Assembly (NCBI RefSeq): GCF_000697965.2
Contig: NZ_CP015882.1
Coordinates: forward strand, 124,001-188,000
Reading direction: 5' to 3'
Source of the DNA: Ensifer adhaerens
GTDB taxonomy: Bacteria; Pseudomonadota; Alphaproteobacteria; Rhizobiales; Rhizobiaceae
DNA length: 64,000 nt
Under the pieces are notes generated by a model. That model had not been told where the DNA came from, made no database searches, and saw nothing but the letters and a program-made list of their open reading frames with translations. The translations under genes and the position numbers were made by a program. This document shows, piece after piece, positions 18,369 through 27,010 of the stretch. Every line of letters starts with the position of its first letter. The stretch's first letter is position 1.

Positions 18369-19163
18369 ATGAAAAAGATCATCGTATTCACCTTCGCCGG
18401 CCTTTTGCTCGGCGCGACGTCGTCGCGGGCCGCGACGCTGAAAGTGGCAGCCGACTGCACCTATCCCCCGTTCGGATATCAGGACGCGAACGGAGAAATC
18501 AAAGGCTTCGACGTCGATGTCGCGCGTGCCATAGGCAGGCAGATTGGCAGTGAGGTCGAAATCATCTGCCAGGCCTGGGACGGCATGATCCCCGGCCTGC
18601 TCGCCGGAAAGTACGACCTGATCTCCGCATCGATGTCCATCACCGAGGAGCGGCTGCAGAGTATCAATTTCTCCGTTCCCTACCGCTCGTCGGCCGCCCG
18701 GTTCGTCGGACTAAAGACCTTGGATGCCAAGCCGGTGACGGAGGCAGGCGAGCCGAACCCGGAAGGCGTTGCCGGTAAGACCATCGGCCTCCAGCGCTCG
18801 TCGACCTATGCGAAGTACATTGCAGAGAAGTATCCGCAGGCGACCGTGTCCGAGTATGACAAGGTCGACAACATGATCCTCGATCTTCAGGCCGGCCGCG
18901 TCGATCTCATTTTTGCTGGCCCCATCAAGCTCGACAACGATTTCCTCAGCAAGCCGGAAGGCAAGGACTACGGTTTCGTCGGTCCGGAAATCGACGACGT
19001 ATCCTACTTCGGCGCCGGTATCGGTATCGGCATCCGCAAGGCCGACGAAGATCTTCTGAAGAATGTCGATGGTGCGCTGACCGCCATGTTCAAGGATGGC
19101 AACTTCAAGGCGATCAACGACAAATACTGGTCGTTCAGCGTCCTTCCGGCCTCCGCAAAATAA
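18369..19163 (+). CDS. Periplasmic amino-acid-binding protein, second importer
   Basis: 264 aa family 3 solute-binding protein with signal peptide MKKIIVFTFAGLLLGATSSR, then LKVAADCTYPPFGYQDANG. Lobe 1 has ISASMSITEERLQSINFS and the hinge region GLQRSSTYAKYIAEKY. The sequence differs clearly from the binding protein at 12894, so the ligand may differ. First gene of the plus-strand importer set. A strong hairpin after its stop probably lets it be made in excess of the permeases. Confidence 0.94.
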   Translation: MKKIIVFTFAGLLLGATSSRAATLKVAADCTYPPFGYQDANGEIKGFDVDVARAIGRQIGSEVEIICQAWDGMIPGLLAGKYDLISASMSITEERLQSINFSVPYRSSAARFVGLKTLDAKPVTEAGEPNPEGVAGKTIGLQRSSTYAKYIAEKYPQATVSEYDKVDNMILDLQAGRVDLIFAGPIKLDNDFLSKPEGKDYGFVGPEIDDVSYFGAGIGIGIRKADEDLLKNVDGALTAMFKDGNFKAINDKYWSFSVLPASAK

Positions 19164-19180
19164 TCCGCGACGACAACCGG

Positions 19181-19210
19181 ACGGAGCCGATCGACGGCTC
19201 CGTCTTTCTT
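19181..19210 (+). terminator. Intra-operon attenuating hairpin
   Basis: ACGGAGCC (19181-19188) pairs with GGCTCCGT (19196-19203), followed by CTTTCTTT. It lies between the binding-protein stop and the first permease. A leaky Rho-independent terminator here is the usual way such operons keep binding protein in excess of membrane components. Confidence 0.7.
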
Positions 19211-19221
19211 TGGAGACGACC

Positions 19222-19920
19222 ATGGATCTATTGCAGGGATGGGGTGACGAGATCGCCCACGGCACCCTTTTGACCATGAAAGTGGCAGTCCTCTCGCTGC
19301 TCGTCGGCCTGTGCTGGGGCATGCTGGGCGCGTTGGCGCAGATGTCACCGAACCGGGCCGTGGCATCCCTTGGCCGTGGCTTCAGCCTGGTGATGCGAGG
19401 TACCCCCGAACTGTTGGTCATCCTGATCGTGTACTTCGGCGGCACGGTGGCGCTGACGAAAGCGGTCAACCTCTTCGTCGCGGATTTCGGCTTCGTCGAG
19501 GTGCCGCCTCTCCAGGCTGGCGTCTTCGCGCTCAGCCTCGTCTTCGGTGGCTATGCTGCCGAAGTCCTGCGCGGTGCGTGGCAATCCGTTCCGAGCGGAG
19601 TGATCGAGGCGGGGCACTCGCTTGGCCTCGGGTGGTTCGTCATGTTCGCCAAGATCCGTCTGCCGCTGCTCATGCGCTTTGCATTGCCAGGCCTTGGCAA
19701 CAACTGGATTTCGCTGATCAAGGATACCTCGCTGATCTCGATCGTCGGTTTGCATGAACTGACGGGCTTGTCGCAGATGGCCACTTCGGTCACCCGCCAG
19801 CCCTTCACCTTCTATATGACGGCCGCCCTGATTTACCTGACTCTGACATTGGCAAACACGCGCCTCATCGCCTGGTTCGAAGGACGGTTGATGCGCGGCG
19901 AGAGGAGGTCCCCAGCATGA
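19222..19920 (+). CDS. Amino-acid ABC transporter permease, second importer
   Basis: 232 aa inner-membrane permease, HisQ/GlnP class. Signature LVMRGTPELLVILIVYFGG and EAA loop GVIEAGHSLGLGWF, with about five membrane segments. ATG at 19222 follows TGGAGACGACC. The stop overlaps the next permease's ATG by 4 bases. Confidence 0.93.
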   Translation: MDLLQGWGDEIAHGTLLTMKVAVLSLLVGLCWGMLGALAQMSPNRAVASLGRGFSLVMRGTPELLVILIVYFGGTVALTKAVNLFVADFGFVEVPPLQAGVFALSLVFGGYAAEVLRGAWQSVPSGVIEAGHSLGLGWFVMFAKIRLPLLMRFALPGLGNNWISLIKDTSLISIVGLHELTGLSQMATSVTRQPFTFYMTAALIYLTLTLANTRLIAWFEGRLMRGERRSPA

Positions 19921-20643
19921 ACTGGTCCCTGATGTTGGAGAGCGTTCCGGCGCTGCTCTACGGTGCGCTGGCCACGGTGCAATTGCTCCTTATGACCCTT
20001 GTTTGCGGAGCCCTGCTCGCTTTGCCGCTTGGCATCGTCGCAGCCAATGGCCGCCCGATCATCCGGCTCCCGGTGATGGGCTACATCACCTTCTTCCGTG
20101 GAACGCCTCTGCTGGTGCAGGTTTTCCTGGTTTATTACGGATTTTCGCAGTTTCAGATCATTCGCAGCAGCATCTTCTGGCCAGTCCTTCGTGAAGCCTG
20201 GTTCTGCGCACTGCTGACGCTCGCGCTCCATACCGCAGCCTACCGCGAACATCCTGCGCGGCGCCATTCTCGCAATCCCGGCCGGTCAGAAGGAGGCGGC
20301 CGTCGCCTTGGGCATGCGCCCGTTGTTGATCTACCGGCTCGTTATTCTTCCCCAGGCGTTGCGCATCGGCATGCCGGCCTATGGCAACGAAATGATCAGC
20401 ATGATGAAGGCGACCTCGCTCGCCAGCACGATCACGATCATGGAGCTCACGGGCACGGCAAATACGATCGTCGCCCGGACTTATGCTCCCTACGAAGTCT
20501 TTATCTCCGCTGCGCTCGTCTATCTCTGCGTCGCCTGGATGCTCTCACGCCTGGTGCGGGCGATCGAGGCCCGACTTTCCCGCCACATGCGACCGGCCGG
20601 AGAGGCACAAAACACATTGAGGAGGGTACCCGCCCATGCTTGA
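19917..20643 (+). pseudogene. Amino-acid ABC permease with a frameshift
   Basis: The first frame gives a normal HisM-type start (FFRGTPLLVQVFLVYYGFSQ) up to LALHTAAY. At about 20241 the sequence TACCGCGAAC should read TACACCGCGAAC: two bases are missing. The other frame then continues with NILRGAILAIPAGQKEAAVA, LGMRPLLIYRLVILPQAL and a normal C-terminus, stopping at 20641-20643. As written, the second importer lacks one permease. Either a recent inactivation or a sequencing error. Confidence 0.88.
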
Positions 20644-21413
20644 CCAGCCGCTTCAGCTTTTTTCCAGTTTCGCCAGCGAGATCGCCGATGTTGCGCGGCA
20701 GATCGTGCGCACTGCTGCGGCCGGCCCGCGCCGCCCCGTTGCGAAATCGGATTCGAGCCCGGTGACGGAAACGGATCGCGCGGTCGAGCAGTCGCTGCGC
20801 GAACGCATCGCAGACCGCTTCCCCCGCCATGGGGTACTCGGGGAGGAGTTTGGCGCCGAGGGTTTGGGGGAGGAGTTCGTCTGGGTCATCGATCCTATTG
20901 ACGGCACTAAGGCTTTCGTCGGCGGACTTGCTGTCTATGGCACGTTGATTTCATTGACGCATGGCGGGACGCCGGTCCTCGGACTGATCGACAATCCTGT
21001 CACCGGCGACCGCTGGCTGGGACTGTCAGGGCGCGCGACGACCCTCAACGGTGTTGCCATCCGGACCGCATCGACTGCTCTCCTTTCGGAGGCTTTCATG
21101 GCCAACGGCAATCCGGAGCCGTTCCAGCAAAACGAGAAGGATGGCGTTGAACGCCTGCGCCTATCTACGCGGTGGTGCGTCTATGGGGGGAGCTGCATGG
21201 CCTATGGCCGCGTCGCGGACGGCAGCATCGACATCAGCATCGATGGAGGGCTCGATCCCTACGACTATTGCGACCCTTGTCCCGGTGGTGACGGGTGCGG
21301 GCGGATGTATCACGGACTGGCAGGGTCGGCCGCTCACGCTGACTTCCGGCAATCTGTGCCTCGCGGCCGCCAACGAAGCCTTGCATCGCCAAGTCCTCGA
21401 AACGCTGAATTGA
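20636..21413 (+). pseudogene. Inositol-monophosphatase-like phosphatase with a 3' frameshift
   Basis: Magnesium-dependent phosphatase of the IMPase/HisN/CysQ superfamily. Motifs LGEEFG and WVIDPIDGTKAFVGG (metal-binding Glu, Asp, Asp) are intact, and GGLDPYDY contains the final metal-binding Asp. Just after it, near 21270, two bases of a GC repeat appear to be missing. The expected ending (TLVPVVTGAGGCITDW, then LTSGNLCLAAAN) continues in another frame to a TGA at 21411-21413. As written the protein has a wrong tail of about 50 residues. It overlaps the permease end by 8 bases, so it belongs to the same operon. Confidence 0.85.
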
Positions 21414-21950
21414 TGCAGCTCTGATGAGATTAGGGCTACGATCAACCGTCTCCCTGCCCCCGAATGACAGCTCGCCCTCCGATAGGCCACAAGCGTTTCA
21501 GCATCCATCAGGTCGCGCTGGTAGAAGAACATGGTGGCCGCATAGCGGGCGCGGCCGGACCACTCGGTTCCGTCCGGCAGCCTGTTCATCTTCCAGTGCC
21601 GCTTCGCCTCCTCGTCCATGACGCTGGTCTCAGAAGCGGCCAGGCGGGTTGGCCGAGCGACGGTCGAGCTTGACGAAGGGCCGCGCGTCAACGCGCGCCC
21701 GCTGGCCACCTGGTGGCGATGATGCGATTCCGAAGACCGTCCAATTCGGATTGCGCGATTTCGGCGCGAAACGGCCTGATTTCATCTCCAATGAGCTACT
21801 GGTCGATCGCACGGACCCTACTGCAAAGCCGTTGGCGAGCATCGGCACAGCGGCCGGTGACACGCCAGCGCCCAAAGCAAACCTCGCCTAGACAGTGACC
21901 TGGTGAGGGTATTTGTTTCATGAGTGGATCGCCCCCCCATCGCAGCGAAC
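21414..21950. other. Gap with a possible gene relic
   Basis: No intact gene recognised. A minus-strand stretch near 21500-21620 (MDEEAKRHWKMNRLPDGTEW, then ARYAATMFFYQRD) reads like a conserved protein segment but lacks a credible full-length frame. It may be a remnant; identity unknown. Confidence 0.3.
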
Positions 21951-22349
21951 TTATTTCAGCGGGACAACAAGAGGCGTGTCCTTCGCGACGATGTAAGTCG
22001 CAAGCTCCGACGCCTCGCCATCGCCAACATTCGTGGCGATGTGCGCAACACCCGCCGGAATGAAAAGGGCTTCACCGGCCTTCAGCGTTACCGGCTTCTG
22101 ACCCTCGAGCGTGTACTCAAGCGCACCTTTGAGCACATATGCAATTTCTTCGCCGGGATGTTTATGATTGATAGATGCAGCCTTTGGCGGGAAATCTACC
22201 CGGACCTGAAGCGCTTCCTTGCCCGGCACGCTGATATCGCTTTGAACCAGACCAGTCCGTTTGAGTTCCTGGGCCTGGGCAACGCCGCCCAGCGCGAAAC
22301 TGATTGAAGCCGCCGCGGCAGCGATCGCGATGCTATGCATAATTTTCAT
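21951..22349 (-). CDS. Secreted single-domain cupin protein
   Basis: 132 aa with signal peptide MKIMHSIAIAAAAASISFAL (cleavage likely after GVAQA), so periplasmic. A small cupin barrel follows: HKHPGEEIAYVLKGALEYTL contains the metal-binding His, His and Glu, and the second half has AGEALFIPAGVAHIATN with the fourth His. Enzymatic role unknown. It is isolated, facing away from the importer cluster. Similar secreted cupins are common in rhizobia. Confidence 0.85.
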   Translation of the reverse strand: MKIMHSIAIAAAAASISFALGGVAQAQELKRTGLVQSDISVPGKEALQVRVDFPPKAASINHKHPGEEIAYVLKGALEYTLEGQKPVTLKAGEALFIPAGVAHIATNVGDGEASELATYIVAKDTPLVVPLK

Positions 22350-22760
22350 TTAGAACCCTTTCCAGTGGTGACCAGTTGTCGAAGTTGGAGCGTGCAGCCG
22401 AAGATGCAGTCGCGCTTTTGCGGCGGGACGTCAGTCCTCACGAAATCCGTTTCTATTACCGCGTTCAGTTGACGCGCTGCTTGTGTATGGATTGTTTCGC
22501 GATGGGCAGGGGTTTGTACCGAATCTGCGCCAATAGATTTGCTGAAACGATTAGTTACAAATTGCGATGATGGTTCGTCGAAAGCCGGAGCAAGTCGAGC
22601 CAGGCTATCCTTGACACTCCCCGCGCTGCGTTCTGGTATCTTTCCAACCCCGAAAGTCAGTCGGTCACCGCGCCGTGGGCTTCTTGGCGGCTAAGCCGGC
22701 GGCGCTGAGCATTGAGCACCATCACTTTTCTAAGGACAGCAGAACCGATAGATCAATCCC
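22350..22760. other. Intergenic stretch before the lrp fragment
   Basis: About 410 bases with no convincing gene on either strand. The promoter of the secreted cupin gene is presumably at the left end. The right end is the breakpoint where homology to lrp begins. Confidence 0.5.
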
Positions 22761-22968
22761 GTGGCGGCTTTCCTGAAATCTCGCAGATTCACACGACGAA
22801 CGGCCGGTGGGATCTGCTGGTAGAACTCAGCGCGTCTAGCCTGGGCAACTTTGATGCTGTGCTGCGCAAAATCCGTCTCGTGCCCGGCACGGCATTATAG
22901 GCAGCGAAACGATCTTTTCCACACCGTGGTCGACGACGGCGAAGCTCTAACTTAACGAGCGTCGATTT
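22761..22968 (+). pseudogene. 3' fragment of a second Lrp/AsnC regulator
   Basis: Closely matches 8818-9018, covering the RAM domain (GFPEISQIHTTNGRWDLLVE) and the 3' flank of intact lrp. Over the first roughly 127 bases I count about nine differences, eight of them synonymous (the exception is Ala to Gly). After VPGT the frame is disrupted by a small insertion and a stop, and the N-terminal helix-turn-helix is absent. With the ocd fragment at 4592 it marks the two ends of a second arginine catabolism locus. Confidence 0.9.
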
Positions 22969-23176
22969 AGGTCACGCCGCGGCGTGGGGCGGCTGCGATG
23001 ATATCGTTCGCATCTCCGCCGGAAACATGGACGACCATCAGCGGCACGCCGGTCACCCCACACCAGCTGCATTTCGCAACGATCCTGACCATCGCGCCCT
23101 CATGGCGCGCAGTTTCCAGGGCGTCGAGCAACTCGCGGTGCCCGTAGCCCAGAATGAAGACAGGACGCTTTGCCAA
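22967..23176 (-). CDS. Hypothetical short protein, doubtful
   Basis: 69 codons starting MAKRPVFILGYGHRELLDAL. No recognised domain. It sits immediately after the lrp fragment at a rearrangement boundary, so it may be a remnant or a spurious frame. The following stretch to 23428 holds no other convincing gene. Confidence 0.25.
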   Translation of the reverse strand: MAKRPVFILGYGHRELLDALETARHEGAMVRIVAKCSWCGVTGVPLMVVHVSGGDANDIIAAAPRRGVT

Positions 23177-23428
23177 ACGCAGCTTCGCCGAGACATGAAG
23201 GCGACGAAGCTTACTTCCGCTAGAAAGCAGACGGCGTCAATGGAACGGCATTGCTGCTGCTCCAAGTCAGACACCAGATGTTTACGTGCAAACCCTGTAG
23301 ACCGGCGACGCTTCAGCAGCGGCGTTCGCCTGATGACGTTGTTGGTCGCGAAATCTGGTAATATCCGCCCCAGTTCTGCCCAACGGACCCGCAACGATCT
23401 TGGCTTCCGTGTTTGGAGATATAGCGCC

Positions 23429-24010
23429 ATGCCGACCCGGCGACATTTCCTTATCAGCTTCGTCGCCACGCCGATTGTTCTGCCGAGACTCGGCCATGCA
23501 GCCGGCGGTTCCGTGGAGTTGCCGCTTACGGCCAATTGCGGTGATGACGACGATCTGACGCCGGCTCAGACCGAAGGCCCGTATTTCACACCGGAGAGCC
23601 CTGAAAAAAAGGACTTCGCCAGCGATTCACCGGGCGGTGAAAGAATGACACTTGTTGGCTACGTGTTAACCAAGGACTGCCAGCCGGTAGAAAAAGCGTT
23701 GATCGAGTTATGGCATGCCGATGAGACCGGCACCTACGACAACAACGGATACAAACTCCGCGGACATCAATTCACGGACGCAGAAGGCAAATGGTGGTTC
23801 GAGACGATCGTGCCTGGGCTCTATCCTGGCCGCACCCGGCATTACCACGTGAAAGTCCAAAGGCCGGGCGGGAACGTGCTGACGACGCAGCTGTATTTTG
23901 CCGATGAGCCGGACAATAGGCGTGACCGCATATTCAATGCAGACCTGTTGCTCGACATCAAAACCACGAGCGACGGAAAATTCGGCCGCTACGATTTCAT
24001 AGTGGCGTAA
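23429..24010 (+). CDS. Intradiol ring-cleavage dioxygenase-like protein with Tat signal
   Basis: 193 aa. N-terminus TRRHFLISFVATPIVLP resembles a twin-arginine signal, so export to the periplasm is likely. The intradiol fold follows: EGPYFTPESP, the Fe-ligand segment GLYPGRTRHYHVKVQRPG (Tyr, His, His) and QLYFADEP. The family oxidises catechol-type rings with non-haem Fe(III); exported members such as this often lack a known substrate. ATG at 23429 follows TTGGAGAT and begins the signal. No catechol pathway neighbours are present, so the role is open. Confidence 0.85.
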   Translation: MPTRRHFLISFVATPIVLPRLGHAAGGSVELPLTANCGDDDDLTPAQTEGPYFTPESPEKKDFASDSPGGERMTLVGYVLTKDCQPVEKALIELWHADETGTYDNNGYKLRGHQFTDAEGKWWFETIVPGLYPGRTRHYHVKVQRPGGNVLTTQLYFADEPDNRRDRIFNADLLLDIKTTSDGKFGRYDFIVA

Positions 24011-24482
24011 CTGGCACTTTTCATCCAGCCCTACCGGCGGCTGCGCCGTGGCAGAGTGTGTCTGAGCATTCTTATAGCAGTTCGGTCATGTTCCAATGGC
24101 ATGGCTTTCGAGAAATGCCATTGCTGAGGATAGGAAGAGGTCGGGGCGCTTGAGGTTGATTACGGGGCCGCCTAGCAGATCCTGCTGCCTGCAGCATATC
24201 GCAACCTCATGATTTCCCTGATGACCGTTCACACACACCGTCCTCCCCGCCTACGCTGTGTGGACCGATCTCCGCGAATGGACCGACACTGAAAGCCGTG
24301 CGCATCAAGGCCAAGGACTCTGGTACTTTAGACCGGATCGTTCGCTTTGGCGCTGTCGTAGCCGTTTGCGGCCATTTTTTCTCCCCCTCCCGGCTTTCAG
24401 ATCGAGCCGGAACCAATCCTGACGTCGTAGGTTTGAAGATCGTCCTGGCTCTCTTACACCAGGATTTTGGCACGTACCTCCT

Positions 24483-24519
24483 AGGGTCCCGTTATCGGCT
24501 TTCGGGGCCCCTTTTTTTC
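24483..24519 (+). terminator. Rho-independent terminator
   Basis: AGGGTCCCG pairs with CGGGGCCCCT, with one bulged base and one G-T pair, followed by seven T. No annotated plus-strand gene ends just before it; the dioxygenase stops about 470 bases upstream. Confidence 0.7.
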
Positions 24520-24645
24520 TTCGGTGCTGGAACCTCTGTCAAATGTATGCGGTTCTAGGTCTGCTTAGATCCACCATCCCCCGCGGGATCTAGGCTAGGC
24601 TCCATCTAATAGCCCAGCATGGAGCCCATGGCACCTCCGTGCCGA

Positions 24646-24670
24646 GGCCCCGCTCTCCCCGGACGGGGCC
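24646..24670 (+). terminator. GGCCCCG hairpin
   Basis: GGCCCCG (24646-24652) pairs with CGGGGCC (24664-24670), followed by a pyrimidine-rich GTCTCTTTTCC. A second terminator-like structure with the same stem as the next one. Confidence 0.5.
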
Positions 24671-24799
24671 GTCTCTTTTCCAACTGGGAACCACTTTCAC
24701 ACGCGGCAGTTAGAGGATAGGCAATGATCCTTTCCGGGATCACAGCCCGCTTCATGGGGTACTCCCATTCCCCGCGTAGAAGCGCCAACGATACCAACT

Positions 24800-24822
24800 G
24801 GCCCCGACACCCCATCGGGGCC
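24800..24822 (+). terminator. GGCCCCGA hairpin
   Basis: GGCCCCGA (24800-24807) pairs with TCGGGGCC (24815-24822), followed by ATTCTTCCATTT. It lies 66 bases before the hypothetical gene at 24888. Confidence 0.5.
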
Positions 24823-24887
24823 ATTCTTCCATTTGCTCCGGAACCGCTCGACCTCACAGTAGTTTCTCGTTTCAAAGCGAGGATGTC

Positions 24888-25151
24888 ATGATTGAGAGCA
24901 AGCGCGAAATGAACGCAAATGAGATCCCAAGTTTTGTGGCCGAAGTGATCGCGGCGGGTTGCGATATCAACGCCGTGGGACACGATATGTATGTGCTTGG
25001 CGATGTCGATGAGCAGGAAGAAGCCAAGGAGGAACTTAGTCGGATCGGCGAGAGGTATGGCGACCGCGCAGCTCTGAGGTCCGAGATCATCGCCTACCTT
25101 CGGTCCATTGGTCGGTTCGTGGACGTGACATGGCCCCAGACCATCCACTAG
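24888..25151 (+). CDS. Hypothetical protein, 87 aa
   Basis: Acidic cytoplasmic protein (AEVIAAGCDINAVGHDMYVL, DEQEEAKEELSRIGERYGDR). No domain recognised. ATG at 24888 is preceded by GCGAGGATGTC, and codon use looks normal. It lies between the hairpin region and prophage debris, so a phage-derived accessory origin is plausible. Confidence 0.6.
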   Translation: MIESKREMNANEIPSFVAEVIAAGCDINAVGHDMYVLGDVDEQEEAKEELSRIGERYGDRAALRSEIIAYLRSIGRFVDVTWPQTIH

Positions 25152-25319
25152 CGCAGCCTGCGCGACCTTACGGAGCCATCTTTATTCAACGGCAGCAGGA
25201 ACCTATCCGGGACCTGTTGGTTTGTTCATTGCTGATGATCCCGGATCCCTCCGGATCAAACGTAGAGAGCCCCATCGTCGTGCCGTCGGAGGTGGGGTTC
25301 TTCTTTCTGCTTACCAACC

Positions 25320-25560
25320 TTACCCCGTGATCCCGAAGATGATCCGCCGTATCGCCTCGGCCTGACTTATCGCGAGCGCCCTGGCCGCAATTCCGGTGAC
25401 TCCAAGCCACCGATGCCTCAGCTTCCATCGCCTCACGTCATCGGTCACCAGCTTCATCTCGGAGACCTCCTCCCCAATCGTTATCGCGGAGGCCTCAAGA
25501 TGGCCGACGCGGTCGACAAGCTGGTTCATGCGCCAATGAACCACTTGCCGGCTAGTCGTC
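25320..25560 (-). pseudogene. DUF1515-like phage protein, degraded
   Basis: Minus strand reads VHWRMNQLVDRVGHLEASAI, GEEVSEMKLVTDDVRRWKLR and a C-terminal hydrophobic end (LGVTGIAARALAISQAEA). This is the layout of DUF1515, a small coiled-coil plus membrane-anchor protein found in rhizobial prophage lysis regions. The N-terminal part is missing or out of frame. Identification is from recall of the family pattern, not a search. Confidence 0.6.
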
Positions 25561-25830
25561 GCCTTGTCTTGACGGCCAGACCTGGGCCAGGCGCGCGGCC
25601 GAGTAATTGAGCTTCTCGATCACCCGCTGCATCGTGCCGCCGGTCTCGTGAAAGACGGTCGCGAGCTGTCGGCGAGCCACCGGTCGTCGATTACCGTGCC
25701 GGCCGATTGCGACCGATCCCACTCGTCGCGGATGGCACTCATGGCACCGATCTCGGATGCATCAGGCGGCCGCCAAAAGGCGCGCGCCCCGCATAGGCGA
25801 GCGACGTCGTTGTGTTCATCGGGTTTTCCT
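25561..25830 (-). pseudogene. Phage lysin (chitinase/lysozyme-like) fragments
   Basis: Two pieces of a rhizobiophage-type endolysin occur in different frames: MSAIRDEWDRSQSAG with DDRWLADS, then HETGGTMQRVIEKLNYSAA and RLAQVWPSRQGDD. The catalytic middle and the C-terminus are gone. It lies directly before the DUF1515 relic on the same strand, consistent with a decayed lysis cassette. The 170 bases up to 26001 hold nothing recognisable. Confidence 0.6.
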
Positions 25831-26001
25831 TTAGTGAGATGAAAAAATGAGATAAAAATCGCCGGCCGAAGTCGGCGCTGGCGCTGTTAAGGGCTAGTCA
25901 CACCCCGTTTTGAAGACCATATTTTGTCTGATTGCTGGACCATGAAACGGGCTCCAGCGACTGATGGACCATCATCACTTTCGCCTTAAATGGAGGAGGT
26001 T

Positions 26002-26451
26002 ATGTTTGATCGACTGCAATCCGGATACATTCTTCCCGAGGGGCTCACCGTCATTTCCACGGTCTTTAATAAGGTCGTGAACGCACGGAATATCCCCCGA
26101 CAAAGTGAAGAAGGCGAATGGCTGGCTCGCGAGGCGCTCCGCCTGTTTATGAGTGGCGTACGAGACGCCTGGGATCTGGAACGCCGACTTAAGGATGCTC
26201 GCCGCCCGCTCGACCATTCACCGCCATCGGGAGGCGTTGGCATGGTTGTGGACCTGCTGCCAGAGCTGACGGCATGGGCGCGGAGCTTGACCGCCTCACA
26301 GCGTGCGGCAACCGCGCTCACCGAAAAAACACTCGAATACGCCATCGAAAACATCGATGAATTCGTGGCGACATCAGATGTCAGGAGATGGCTGGTCCGT
26401 GTGATGTTGGACCTCCGACTTGGCCGAAGACGAGGCCAACATCGAACGTAG
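26002..26451 (+). CDS. Hypothetical protein, 149 aa
   Basis: Soluble, mostly helical protein (EEGEWLAREALRLFMSGVRD, LLPELTAWARSLTASQRA). No domain recognised. ATG at 26002 follows a strong GGAGGAGGTT site, which decides against an ATG four codons upstream. It begins a run of small genes up to 28017. Confidence 0.7.
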   Translation: MFDRLQSGYILPEGLTVISTVFNKVVNARNIPRQSEEGEWLAREALRLFMSGVRDAWDLERRLKDARRPLDHSPPSGGVGMVVDLLPELTAWARSLTASQRAATALTEKTLEYAIENIDEFVATSDVRRWLVRVMLDLRLGRRRGQHRT

Positions 26452-26541
26452 GCCAGCAGGGGAAATCAACGGGATTTACCTCTTTGTTAGGAACGCCAGC
26501 CACCATTCACGAACGGCATGAAGCCGGCTGAGGAACAGATC

Positions 26542-26664
26542 ATGGGCTATGACTGGAATGGTGCTCGCGGGCGCCGGATGAAGATCGCGCGAATTGGAAC
26601 GGCCGTCGCGCTGGCCGCCTTGTTGGTGTCCGTCGCGACGGAGGTTGTGACGCGAGCTATCTAG
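26542..26664 (+). CDS. Small membrane protein, 40 aa
   Basis: Starts MGYDWNGARGRRMKIARIG, followed by one hydrophobic segment (TAVALAALLVSVATEVVTR). ATG at 26542 is preceded by GAGGAACAGATC. Very short proteins with a YDWNG-type start and one membrane span recur in rhizobia, as I recall, but have no assigned role. An upstream ATG at 26518 is less well placed. Confidence 0.55.
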   Translation: MGYDWNGARGRRMKIARIGTAVALAALLVSVATEVVTRAI

Positions 26665-26860
26665 AGGGTAATAGACGATGGATGCTTTGGGAGCGACGGT
26701 GCTGATCGCAGGGCTGTTCCGGCTGACCCGAAGAACACTAGCTGGGGGCCTCGTACGCAACCTCAACCAGGGTCGAAACCTTCCCGTCGAGCAAAATCGC
26801 CGCCTGGGACCGACGCCTTGACTGGCTGGGGTCCCTGCCGGCTTGGCCTGGAGCCGCGTT
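26652..26860 (+). repeat. Diverged repeat, copy 1, holding a small gene relic
   Basis: Copy 1 of a pair with 27238-27410. From ATG 26678 (ribosome site AGAGGG) one frame reads VLIAGLFRLTRRTLAGG and stops at 26821. Another frame then reads LDWLGSLPAWPGAAFVFIGV. Copy 2 shows the same two coding blocks, again in different frames. Both therefore look like decayed copies of one small membrane-protein gene. The stretch to 27010 holds no other gene. Confidence 0.55.
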
Positions 26861-27010
26861 CGTCTTCATCGGCGTCTCCATGATCTCCTGACGCTGAGAT
26901 TGCACTCGTTCAATCTACCCCCTTAAGCATCGCGAACCCGGCGCCGGCTTTGCGGATCGATCAAAAGCGACTATTTTAGTGATGTCTTTCGTACCATGCA
27001 GGAGGCATCC

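Larger units (their letters stand above)
24011..24887. other. Gene-poor region with three GC hairpins
   Basis: About 880 bases with no convincing protein gene. It holds three hairpins with a GGGGCC core (listed separately) and borders prophage debris. A small RNA ending at 24519 is possible but unsupported. Confidence 0.45.
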
